A stretch of DNA of 64,000 nucleotides, taken from assembly GCA_021604865.1 (NCBI GenBank), contig BQJU01000001.1, forward strand, positions 295,736-359,735. Direction: 5' to 3'. Position numbers and translations under genes: made by a program. Each line of letters opens with the position of its first letter. Positions within the stretch are counted from its first letter, which is position 1. Origin of the DNA: Saprospiraceae bacterium (GTDB lineage: Bacteria; Bacteroidota; Bacteroidia; Chitinophagales; Saprospiraceae). Below the pieces are notes generated by a model, which had not been told where the DNA came from, did not search any database, and saw only the letters and a program-made list of their open reading frames with translations. Shown piece after piece: positions 53,614-61,343 of this stretch.

Positions 53614-54414
53614 TTACTTTTTGAAATTAGACACCTCATCCACCCAAGCTTTAATCAGCGCACCCACAGGCCCTTCTTTTAATTCTCCGGGATTTTCGGG
53701 GTTGATTTTGACAATCATCCACTCATGCAGCTGGCCATCAAAAATGCCTTCCATCTTCAATTTTTCTTCTTTCAAAATCAACAGCGGCAAATTCATCTGG
53801 TAGGCCATACCCCCTTCCAACTGGTTCCAGGCAGTGGAGTAGTATTCATTTTCAACTACTGCTTCCTGAGGGCTCTTGCTTTTATAAATGCCCTTTTTTA
53901 CGTGCAGGCGTTCCAAAGCAACAATAACACAACCGGAGACTGATTCCATCTTTTTGCGCAAGGCGACCAGCGGATTTTTTAAAGCCCAAAAGGTGCTGCC
54001 CAGGGTTTCCAATTGAATCTTGTATTCCAGAAGGTGCGCTTTTAAAGCATCAATATATTTTTTTTGATAATCATGATGAGGAGTACCAACGCTTAGAAAT
54101 GCAATAATATAGTCCTCCTTTTGTTCGTTTCCTTTGCCAAAAACTTCCCGCTTATATTTCACCTCCTCCTCTATGGCTGAAACCAATTCCAGAATGTTTC
54201 TCCGGATTTGATTTTTCACCTGATTGGCTTCAGAATTGTCAATAACACCGTCTCTCAACTGCTTTTTTACATCATTGAAGCGCGCCGATTGTAAAATTAT
54301 TTCGTTGACTTCACTACTATCCATGATGTTTTGCGAAAGCAAATCAATCGCCTCATCGAGTTTGTTTTTGGCAATTAAAGTCGTTACCGATTTTTTCAAG
54401 CTAATAATATCCAT
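53614..54414 (-). CDS. EAD11 domain fused to a TIR/NDT-like Rossmannoid effector
   Basis: A 266-residue two-domain protein. The N-terminal ~85 residues (LDEAIDLLSQNIMDSSEVNE, then ILQSARFNDVKKQLRDGVI and ILELVSAIEE) match the effector-associated domain 11 pattern, a small helical adaptor used in Bacteroidota conflict systems. Residues about 100-262 form an alpha/beta fold: IIAFLSVGTPHHDYQKKYIDALK, GCVIVALERL, then TAWNQLEGGMAYQMNLPLLIL. The conserved WNxxE (E200) before GGMAY sits where TIR and nucleoside deoxyribosyltransferase enzymes have their catalytic Glu, so NAD+ cleavage or base exchange is the best guess. The macro gene follows after 3 bases. No membrane segment is seen. Confidence 0.7.
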   Translation of the reverse strand: MDIISLKKSVTTLIAKNKLDEAIDLLSQNIMDSSEVNEIILQSARFNDVKKQLRDGVIDNSEANQVKNQIRRNILELVSAIEEEVKYKREVFGKGNEQKEDYIIAFLSVGTPHHDYQKKYIDALKAHLLEYKIQLETLGSTFWALKNPLVALRKKMESVSGCVIVALERLHVKKGIYKSKSPQEAVVENEYYSTAWNQLEGGMAYQMNLPLLILKEEKLKMEGIFDGQLHEWMIVKINPENPGELKEGPVGALIKAWVDEVSNFKK

Positions 54415-54648
54415 CTGGTCTACCTTTTGTCATTTTATGTCCCAAGATAAAATAGTTTGATGGAAATTTTGCTTGCAATTATAATCCAATCCTCCAATCG
54501 GAGACGTATCTATTACAAAAGGGAACTGGAAAGGCCAAGGTATGGCCTAATTTGAAGGAGGAGTAAACTCAAAACATGTTCGCTTACTGATACTAAAATG
54601 AAAATTTAGAAATGAATTCGTAACGGTTTTTGGTTATTGGTTTGATTG

Positions 54649-54678
54649 GAGCGGCAATTCTCGCCGCTCCATCTTTTT
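54649..54678 (+). terminator. Second plus-strand terminator without an upstream plus gene
   Basis: GGAGCGGC (54649-54656) pairs with GCCGCTCC (54664-54671), followed by ATCTTTTTT. The region 54415-54648 before it contains only very short plus-strand frames (for example 31 codons from 54461). Read on the minus strand the hairpin also follows the stop of the FG-GAP gene but lacks a T-tract. Confidence 0.6.
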
Positions 54679-56460
54679 TCATAGCTTAACGATCAAACGA
54701 CTGTCTATATCCCCATTCATCCGCAATACCACCCGGTAATTGCCAGCAGGATAGGCTTCCATTGGAATCTTAAAAGTATTGGTGTTTTCCTTTACCCACT
54801 GCTTGTCAACAATCCGCCCGAGGGAGTCAATGACACTCAGGTGCAAAGGACCGGCAGGTTGATTTTTTGGCCATTTAAGGTCGATTTGCAAAACATCCTG
54901 CACCGGATTGGGACTGCAATTCCACTCCAGTGGAAAAAGTGTTGCCCGATCCCGAACCTGATCGGTAAACCCCTCCAATAAATTAAGTTGTACATCTACC
55001 GCCTGCTGAATCACTAAGCTTTGCTGGCCACTGGGCCAAAACACAAGAAGGCTATCGACAATAGTCGCCTCACCCAGGCCAAAATGAGCAATCAGGCTAT
55101 TCTGCCCACAGTAACCCGTCTGGGCACTGATTTCTCGGATTTGCCATACCGCATTGCCATTGATCTGTGCTTTTACTTTTACCTTGGCACCAATGGCAGA
55201 ACGATTGGATTCGGTGCCTTCCAGTTTAACCTTTAACCAATGGTTTTCATTGCCATCATTGAGGTAAAAAGTATTGGCAGGTTGCGGTGTGCTGGACGTA
55301 TTCTTGCAGTTGGCAATGGCCAAATCCATAAATCCGTCATTATTCACATCGCCAAAAGCAGCACCAAAGGAACAGCGCGCACTCATATCGGGCAAGGCAT
55401 CAGGGACATAGGTAAATACACCATTTCCATCGTTTTCATACAGGCGATCTTCCAAATGACTATTGCAAAAACCATTGGCAACCAACAGATCCAGGTCACC
55501 ATCATTATCGGCATCGGCAAAGGAAGAACCATAGGAGCATCCGCCATCTCCAATAGCATCGCCAACCGTGATTTCGGTGAAGGTACCATCTGCATTATTG
55601 CGAAATAGCTGATTGTTTTTTTCCTGATAATAGCCCGCATTGGCAATAAAAAGGTCAAAATCACCATCATTGTCGATATCTGCCCAACTGGCACTCATAG
55701 AAGGAAGCATGCTTTGCACAATACTGACGTTCGTGATTGGTGTAAACAAGCCATTGCCATCATTGCGAAGGAAATCATTGGCGGTTGTCCCTTCATTGGA
55801 GACAAACAAATCAAGGTCGCCGTCCAGGTCATAATCTGTCCAGGAAACACAACGGGAAGGATCCGATTGTGTCAGCCAATTTTGGCCGGTAACCAGGGAG
55901 AAATCACCATCGGTGTCGTTGTGGAAAAGCTGATTGCGGAGGTTGTTGTAACTATTGGTCACAAACAAATCCACCCAGCCATCCCCGTCGTAGTCGCCCC
56001 AGGAGGCCGTTTCAGAATGGGTGCCACCGGTGGCAGGAGTAACGGTATTTTCATCCATAAAAGTACCATCGCCATTGTTGCGGTAAAAGAAATTGCGCTG
56101 CCCGTGCCAGGTCACCACAAAAGCATCCAAATCACCATCATTATCAACATCGGCAAAGGTAGCGCCATCCGACTTACCATTGTCCATGACGATGGGGTCA
56201 TCAGTTTGAGTAGTAAAACTTTGATCGCCATTGTTGAGGTAAAGCATATTGTCCTGTCCGGTAGAGGGACCATTGGAAATGAACACATCCTCCCAACCGT
56301 CATTATTGACATCCACAAAATTGACGCTGCGGCTATCGGAGGGGGTGTTGACAATATCACCAACAGTCACCCGGGTGAAGGATGGCTGAGCCTCGGGCCT
56401 GGGAAGTAGGAGTAGGCTCAAAATGGCAAAAACAAAAAAACGTTTGGTTTGTATCATCAT
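54679..56460 (-). CDS. FG-GAP/VCBS and UnbV-type secreted protein with T9SS sorting domain
   Basis: A 593-residue protein with a signal peptide (MMIQTKRFFVFAILSLLLLP). About seven FG-GAP/VCBS-like blades follow (DVDNDGDLDAFV, DYDGDGWVDLFV, DIDNDGDFDLFI, DVNNDGFMDLAI), whose DxDxDG loops bind calcium and form a beta-propeller. An ASPIC/UnbV domain comes next (NHWLKVKLEGTESNRSAIGAKVKV ... LLVFWPSGQQ), then a type A T9SS sorting domain (WNCSPNPVQDVLQIDL to the end). It is expected outside the cell or on the surface. ASPIC/UnbV proteins have roles in surface binding that are not well established. It is transcribed alone. Confidence 0.88.
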   Translation of the reverse strand: MMIQTKRFFVFAILSLLLLPRPEAQPSFTRVTVGDIVNTPSDSRSVNFVDVNNDGWEDVFISNGPSTGQDNMLYLNNGDQSFTTQTDDPIVMDNGKSDGATFADVDNDGDLDAFVVTWHGQRNFFYRNNGDGTFMDENTVTPATGGTHSETASWGDYDGDGWVDLFVTNSYNNLRNQLFHNDTDGDFSLVTGQNWLTQSDPSRCVSWTDYDLDGDLDLFVSNEGTTANDFLRNDGNGLFTPITNVSIVQSMLPSMSASWADIDNDGDFDLFIANAGYYQEKNNQLFRNNADGTFTEITVGDAIGDGGCSYGSSFADADNDGDLDLLVANGFCNSHLEDRLYENDGNGVFTYVPDALPDMSARCSFGAAFGDVNNDGFMDLAIANCKNTSSTPQPANTFYLNDGNENHWLKVKLEGTESNRSAIGAKVKVKAQINGNAVWQIREISAQTGYCGQNSLIAHFGLGEATIVDSLLVFWPSGQQSLVIQQAVDVQLNLLEGFTDQVRDRATLFPLEWNCSPNPVQDVLQIDLKWPKNQPAGPLHLSVIDSLGRIVDKQWVKENTNTFKIPMEAYPAGNYRVVLRMNGDIDSRLIVKL

Positions 56461-56651
56461 TTTTTGTTGTAAGCTAAACACCTAATAACTGCCAGTGGTA
56501 AAAAATGTAAAAAGGGGCTGTATGATCCAACCAATGGCATTTATCCCTGTCCGAATGTCATTCGTAGGAAGTTAAGCCTCCTTGGTATGGAGCAAATACG
56601 AAATCAGCAGTTTGGGCTGTCTTTAGCTAAGAAAATTCCGACCTTTAGACC

Positions 56652-57701
56652 ATGAAGCGGATTTTATTGCACATCAGCTTTTGGACTTTTTACCTGTTGG
56701 TCACCGGCTATATTGAAGTAGCTATGGTTAATTATTCCTTTTTTGACCTGCCGATAGGAGAACGGTTGTATAAGGGTTTTGCTCCGGAGTTGATCATTCT
56801 GGTTCCTAAGATTGCCGTCACCTATTTTATCATGTATTACAGTATTCCCCGCTACCTGGATACGCGTCGCCTGGGGCGGATGATCCTGGAAATATTTCTG
56901 GCTTTGGTCTTGGCCGTAGGGCTATACCGAGTGCTGGTTCAGGCGTTAATCTTTCCTTACATTTATGAGGAAATATACCAGCAACAAGCCTGGTCGAAAT
57001 TACTGCCCCGTCATATTTGGACAGCCTTGGATTTTTTCTCCGTGGTAGGCATTGCGGGTAGTCTGAAATTTCTTCGCCTGCGTCTGGCTGGCGTAGAGCG
57101 GGAAAAACAGCTCACAGAGGAAAAATTGCAATCCGAACTCAACTATCTGCGCGCCCAAACCAATCCACATTTTTTATTCAATACCCTTAATAATATCTAT
57201 GCCTTGGCGCGCAAAAAATCGGATCAAACGGCCGAGGTAGTCATCCGCTTGTCAAAAATACTGCGTTTTATGTTGTACGAATGTAGTGCCCCATCTATTC
57301 CAATCCAGCGAGAGTTAAAAGTCATCCAAGATTATATTGAACTGGAAAAGTTGCGCTACAACCAACGCATCACCATCGAATTAAAAACGGAGCTCGATGA
57401 TGAAAACCAGGCCATTGCCCCCTTATTGTTGCTGCCCTTTGTAGAAAATGCTTTTAAACACGGCCTTAGCGAAAGCCGCTTCAGTGCCGGAGTAGCCATC
57501 TTTTTGCAACTTAAACAGGGCAATCTACACTTTCGTGTAAAAAACAGTATCGAAGACCGGCCCAAACCCGAGGAGCAAGGCATTGGCCTGAGCAATGTCA
57601 AAAGACAACTCGCCCTGCTTTATCCCGATGCGCATAGCTTGCGGATAATTGCCCAGCCTGACAGCTTTGAGGTCGAATTAATGATAAGCTTAAACCCATG
57701 A
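56652..57701 (+). CDS. LytS-type sensor histidine kinase
   Basis: A 349-residue histidine kinase of the HPK8 (LytS/YehU) group. Four membrane segments lie at the N-terminus (about 1-150). The dimerisation/phosphoacceptor motif is LRAQTNPHFLFNTLNNIYALA, with the His of NPHFLFN. The ATP-binding part has LLLLPFVENAFKHGL (N box) and GIGLSNVKRQLALLYP (G box). It lacks a recognisable extracellular domain, so the signal may be membrane-related. It overlaps the response-regulator gene by 4 bp, forming a complete two-component pair. Confidence 0.9.
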   Translation: MKRILLHISFWTFYLLVTGYIEVAMVNYSFFDLPIGERLYKGFAPELIILVPKIAVTYFIMYYSIPRYLDTRRLGRMILEIFLALVLAVGLYRVLVQALIFPYIYEEIYQQQAWSKLLPRHIWTALDFFSVVGIAGSLKFLRLRLAGVEREKQLTEEKLQSELNYLRAQTNPHFLFNTLNNIYALARKKSDQTAEVVIRLSKILRFMLYECSAPSIPIQRELKVIQDYIELEKLRYNQRITIELKTELDDENQAIAPLLLLPFVENAFKHGLSESRFSAGVAIFLQLKQGNLHFRVKNSIEDRPKPEEQGIGLSNVKRQLALLYPDAHSLRIIAQPDSFEVELMISLNP

Positions 57702-58417
57702 ATGCACCGCTAAAATGCTTGATTGTTGAAGACGAACCTCTTGCCGCTGAGGTGTTGGAGGACTACATCCGTGAGGTGCCGTTTCTAGAATTAAAAGGAA
57801 CCTGCACGGATGCGATCTATGCCTTGGAAGCACTTCAAAACCAGCCTATTGATGTCATTTTTCTTGACATTCACCTACCCAAATTAAAAGGATTGGATTT
57901 CCTGCGTACCCTCAGCAATGCACCGCAGGTTATTCTCACCACCGCCTATTACCAATACGCCCTGGAGAGTTATGAACTGGCCGTAGTAGATTATTTGCTC
58001 AAACCGATTGAATTTAGCCGTTTTTTAAAAGCCGTCAATAAATTAAAAAGAAACATCCCTAGTCCGGTCCAGACCAGTGCGCCTACTACAACAGCGCGTG
58101 CCTTTCATTTTTTTAATGTCAATAAAAAACAAGTGAAAGTTTACCTGGATGAGGTCTTATTTGTGGAAAGCCTGAAGGAATATGTCAGGATCTACACGCT
58201 GCAAAATCAGTTGGTGACTCAATATCAGATCGGTGCACTGGAGCAGATCCTTCCGCCTCCGGCCTTCCTGCGTATCCATCGTTCTTTTTTGGTGGCGGTG
58301 GATAAAATTGAAGCTTTTTCTGCTACCGAGATTAGTGTAGGAGGGCAGGATTTACCTATCGGGAAGACTTATAAGGTTTGGGTCGGGGAGGTGCTTGAGC
58401 GGGAGGCAAGGAGGTAG
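57698..58417 (+). CDS. LytTR response regulator
   Basis: A 239-residue response regulator. The receiver domain (1-120) has CLIVEDEPLAAEVLEDYI, the phospho-acceptor Asp in DVIFLDIHLPKLKG, the conserved Thr region VILTTAYYQYAL and Lys in DYLLKPIEF. The LytTR DNA-binding domain (about 135-235) has FFNVNKKQVKVYLDEVLFVESLKEYVRIYT and FLRIHRSFLVAVDKI. Its cognate kinase is the upstream gene (4-bp overlap). The target genes are not evident; neighbouring surface protein or toxin genes are candidates. Confidence 0.92.
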   Translation: MNAPLKCLIVEDEPLAAEVLEDYIREVPFLELKGTCTDAIYALEALQNQPIDVIFLDIHLPKLKGLDFLRTLSNAPQVILTTAYYQYALESYELAVVDYLLKPIEFSRFLKAVNKLKRNIPSPVQTSAPTTTARAFHFFNVNKKQVKVYLDEVLFVESLKEYVRIYTLQNQLVTQYQIGALEQILPPPAFLRIHRSFLVAVDKIEAFSATEISVGGQDLPIGKTYKVWVGEVLEREARR

Positions 58418-58424
58418 GGTGAAT

Positions 58425-58847
58425 TTAAATCATCATTGTTTTTATATATATCTCAGGAGTAAATATAGCGATTTTTGATTTTCTGAAATCTTTGGCATTC
58501 CTGGTAATTATTGCTTCAATTCCATCGACAGTTTGAGCTGTTGCATATTGAATAGAATCTTCAAAATCTCTGAAGCCCGTTTGAAATGCGTTCTTGATTT
58601 CTGTTTTTGTGGTTCCTAATACCTCTATATTATCTATTAGCCGGTCTATTAGCCAAAGCGTTTGTTTTTCTCCAATCAGTCTACGTGATACATAATATAT
58701 ATTATTCACACTTAATGCGGACATGTGTATTTGAATTTGATTTTGTTCGTGCAGCTCAAAAATCATTGAAGAATAATTTGCAAATGGTGCCCTGTCTGTT
58801 AAATGATCTACAATTACATCTGTATCCACAAAAACTTTACTAGCCAT
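58425..58847 (-). CDS. PIN-domain RNase toxin (VapC-like)
   Basis: A 140-residue PIN-domain protein. The acidic metal-binding residues are in MASKVFVDTDVIVDHLTDR (Asp 8 region) and GFRDFEDSIQYATA (Asp/Glu cluster), with the ending ITRNAKDFRKSKIAIFTPEIYI typical of bacterial PIN toxins. It likely cuts RNA, perhaps tRNA or rRNA. It starts inside the end of the DUF6364 gene (8-bp overlap), the usual antitoxin-first layout of a type II toxin-antitoxin pair. It converges on the LytTR regulator gene, 7 bases apart. Confidence 0.85.
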   Translation of the reverse strand: MASKVFVDTDVIVDHLTDRAPFANYSSMIFELHEQNQIQIHMSALSVNNIYYVSRRLIGEKQTLWLIDRLIDNIEVLGTTKTEIKNAFQTGFRDFEDSIQYATAQTVDGIEAIITRNAKDFRKSKIAIFTPEIYIKTMMI

Positions 58848-59091
58848 GCTTTTTAATTATTTCTTCTTCAAGGATTTTTTTGTAATCAAAATCTTCATTC
58901 ACCTTTAGAATCCCTTTCAATGATTTGACCTTTGGCGAAAGCTCAATCTTTGTCTCCACTTTAGAATCCTTAGTAAGGAATTTAAAATAGTTTTCAACTA
59001 GTTCAGATAAGCTTTGACCCTTTTCATTTGCATATTTTTTTGCAGCCTCGATGACCTCTTTTTCCAAGGTTAATGTCAACTTAGTACTCAT
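58840..59091 (-). CDS. DUF6364-type antitoxin
   Basis: An 83-residue protein with an N-terminal ribbon-helix-helix-like segment (MSTKLTLTLEKEVIEAAKKYANEKGQSLSELVENYF), typical of the DUF6364/RHH antitoxin group. The C-terminal half (LSPKVKSLKGILKVNEDFDYKKILEEEIIKKHG) would wrap and inhibit the PIN toxin. The RHH part should bind its own promoter and repress the pair. It lies 128 bases from tRNA-His and overlaps the toxin gene by 8 bp. Confidence 0.8.
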   Translation of the reverse strand: MSTKLTLTLEKEVIEAAKKYANEKGQSLSELVENYFKFLTKDSKVETKIELSPKVKSLKGILKVNEDFDYKKILEEEIIKKHG

Positions 59092-59172
59092 TAATTAATT
59101 TTCTTGACAATATACGTGTGTTAAAACTGAAAAGCAATACGTGTAACGGTTTTTTGTAAAGACGTTTTAAAG

Positions 59173-59215
59173 TTCCCGGCAAGGGAATCGAGCCCTCATC
59201 TCACGGTTTAGCATG
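59173..59215 (-). other. tRNA 3'-half-like fragment downstream of tRNA-His
   Basis: Read on the minus strand, it contains GAGGGCTCGATTCCCTT, a good B-box/T-arm match except C for the first T of the loop, followed by GCCGGGAA like an acceptor strand. A preceding CATGCTAA could be an anticodon loop, but no 5' half can be found. It may be a tRNA gene remnant (integration scar) or simply the hairpin TTCCC-TTGCC-GGGAA that terminates tRNA-His. Confidence 0.3.
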
Positions 59216-59219
59216 TTTG

Positions 59220-59293
59220 GGTGAATAAACGGACTCGAACCGATATCTTCCAGCTCCACAAGCTGGGGCTTTACCAATTAAGCTATACTCACC
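59220..59293 (-). tRNA. tRNA-His (GTG anticodon)
   Basis: On the minus strand the gene reads G-1, acceptor GTGAGTA paired with TATTCAC (one G-T), T8 A9, D-arm GCTT/AAGC with the loop AATTGGTA, anticodon arm CCAGC-TTGTGGA-GCTGG (anticodon GTG), variable AAGAT and T-arm ATCGG-TTCGAGT-CCGTT (one T-T mismatch), ending with discriminator C73. The extra G-1 opposite C73 is the hallmark of tRNA-His. CCA is not encoded. Confidence 0.92.
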
Positions 59294-59304
59294 AAATCAC
59301 TCCA

Positions 59305-61338
59305 TCACTCCCCCAACAACCTCCGAATCTCCTCAACCCCCGCACAAGTAATGCCTTCCTTTTCCAAGGCAACCAGATCCTCCAAGAAGGTCGATTTATA
59401 GGTGGCATTATTATAGGGCAAATCCTTCAGCCTGGAATAAAGTGCCGTAGCATCTTCCATTTTTCCCTGGTACAGCAGGCCCAATGCCAGATTCGTATTG
59501 ATCCATTCCTGAGTTTCATCCAGGCCCAGGCCCCGTTGTGCTGCTTGTGTTGCTTCGGCAAATTGCCGATTAAATAAATAATACCAAGCCATGTTCCCGT
59601 ATGCATTGGCTGTGCGGGTGAGTAGCTGCTGATTATTGGGATAGTCTTTGAGGGTGGTTTCTAAAAGGCTTATGACCATTTCCTGATTGGTGACCACCAG
59701 GGCCGGATTTTTTTCGGTCTGATTTTTTTCTTCGTAAGGGACCACCTTATTGATGGCCTGCTGGATGATCAATGCTTCTTCTGTGATTCCATTAAAATAG
59801 GTATCTAGTGTATGGTAGTGACTTTTAAAGGCTTTGATAATGGGAAGTGTATCTTCATATCCCCCCAGGATAACCTTTACCTGCTGGATGATTTCCTGCC
59901 CTTCTTTTTGAAAACGCAGGTCGAGTCTTTTTTCCAATAAAGCTTTTTTAAAATAGCCTATATTCAGCAACGTACGACATAAATCTATATCAAAGCGCTG
60001 AGGATTTTCTTTTGCCAGTCGCTGATAGGTTTCGAGGGATTGCAAATAGGCCTGCTCTGCTTTTTTATAGGCATTTAAATTCCTATACATGACCCCCAAA
60101 TTCATCTGGGTCCTGGCTACATCGGGTTCGTATCGCTGAGGATTTTCTTTTGCCAGGCGCTGATAGATTTCGAGGGATTGCAAATAGGCCTGCTCTGTTT
60201 TTTCATAGGCATTTAAATTCCTATACATGACCCCCAAATTCATCTGGGTACTGGCTACATCGGGTTCGTATCGCTGAGGATTTTCTTTTGCCAGGCGCTG
60301 ATAGATTTCGAGGGATTGCAAATAGGCCGTCTCCGCTTTTTCATAACTGTTATTATGTGTAAACTGATTCCCCAGGTTCATCAGTAAACTTGCTTTATTA
60401 GCAACGGAAGTGGTATTGTTCAATGCTTGTTGAAAAAAACGAATCGCTCTTTGTTGCTGATTGAGCTCATCACAAAATGAGGCCAATTCCCATAAATTAC
60501 TGACATGAGTGCTATCGGCTTCTACGGCTTTCAAATAATTTTTATAGGCTGCTTTATATTGACGATCAGTAATACAGAAGCGGGCTTTGATCATGTAGTT
60601 TTCGATGCTTTGCTGGAGTGCGCTATCGACCTTAAGCAGTCTTTCCTCTAGGTTGGCTTTTTCATTTTTAGCCTCCGCCAGACTTTTATCAAGTGCGTCA
60701 TCGTCCAAAACGGCCAGGGCAGCTTTAATGTCACCAGATTGGAATTTTTCGTAGGCTGTTTTGGCCAGACTGGAGGCCTGATCCAAATCGACAATTGCCA
60801 ATTGTTTGGCCAGGTCTTCTGCCCGGTTCATCAGGGATTCTTTCTCCTTTTGCAAGTCTTCAATTTGTTGGCGCAACACTTGCCGATCCTGGTCATCTTC
60901 ATCTAGTGCATCCAGTCGGGTATTGATGTCTTTGAGTTCTTTATTGAAGGTGGTGTTGGCATTTTCAATGATGATATTGTAGTAGGCTAGGGCCTGCTTG
61001 CTGCGTTCCCCCTGCCGGGCCATAACCACAATTACCAGATCGTCTGCCCGCTCTCGCAACACGCAGTTATCGAGTTCCTTATCATTGATCACTTCGTAAT
61101 CTTCTTTTTCAATGATCAGGCTGATGGTGGATCCTGGTTTTTTATTACTAAAGGTTATTTCAAACTGCCCGCTACTGTTAGAATACACCGGGCTGCTGCC
61201 AAAGGCACTCAGTTTGACCCCGGCCAGGGGTTTGGAGCCACTACTTTGCAATTTTACAATGCCCCTTAGGATGTTGTTTTGGGAAAATCCTCCGGAGCAT
61301 AGAAGGCAGGATATCAGGAGTAAAAAAAAACGTTTCAT
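59305..61338 (-). CDS. Exported TPR protein with carboxypeptidase-regulatory-like domain
   Basis: A 677-residue protein with a signal peptide (MKRFFLLLISCLLCSGGFSQ). A CarboxypepD_reg-like beta-sandwich comes first (about 22-105, ILRGIVKLQSSGSKPLAGVKLSAFG). A coiled coil follows (about 115-250, LQKEKESLMNRAEDLAKQLA), then many TPRs (about 255-450 and 560-670). Three TPR units of 46 residues (YEKxEQAYLQSLEIYQRLAKENPQRYEPDVA) are nearly identical. It lies 5 bases after the membrane-anchored EAD11 gene, so both are made together; the outer domain of that protein and this one probably interact in the periplasm. The function is not known. Confidence 0.8.
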   Translation of the reverse strand: MKRFFLLLISCLLCSGGFSQNNILRGIVKLQSSGSKPLAGVKLSAFGSSPVYSNSSGQFEITFSNKKPGSTISLIIEKEDYEVINDKELDNCVLRERADDLVIVVMARQGERSKQALAYYNIIIENANTTFNKELKDINTRLDALDEDDQDRQVLRQQIEDLQKEKESLMNRAEDLAKQLAIVDLDQASSLAKTAYEKFQSGDIKAALAVLDDDALDKSLAEAKNEKANLEERLLKVDSALQQSIENYMIKARFCITDRQYKAAYKNYLKAVEADSTHVSNLWELASFCDELNQQQRAIRFFQQALNNTTSVANKASLLMNLGNQFTHNNSYEKAETAYLQSLEIYQRLAKENPQRYEPDVASTQMNLGVMYRNLNAYEKTEQAYLQSLEIYQRLAKENPQRYEPDVARTQMNLGVMYRNLNAYKKAEQAYLQSLETYQRLAKENPQRFDIDLCRTLLNIGYFKKALLEKRLDLRFQKEGQEIIQQVKVILGGYEDTLPIIKAFKSHYHTLDTYFNGITEEALIIQQAINKVVPYEEKNQTEKNPALVVTNQEMVISLLETTLKDYPNNQQLLTRTANAYGNMAWYYLFNRQFAEATQAAQRGLGLDETQEWINTNLALGLLYQGKMEDATALYSRLKDLPYNNATYKSTFLEDLVALEKEGITCAGVEEIRRLLGE
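59935..60350 (-). repeat. Three near-identical 138-bp tandem units in the TPR gene
   Basis: The shared segment CGCTGAGGATTTTCTTTTGC starts at 59996, 60134 and 60272, exactly 138 bp apart. The units differ by few bases, so they are recent duplications or kept identical by conversion. Copy number may vary between strains. Confidence 0.85.
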
Positions 61339-61343
61339 ATCGT

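Noticed and set aside
55714..56409. Plus-strand frame of 231 codons with Ile/Lys-rich repeats
   Set aside because: Antisense to the FG-GAP blades; the repeating pattern mirrors the DxDxDG codons.
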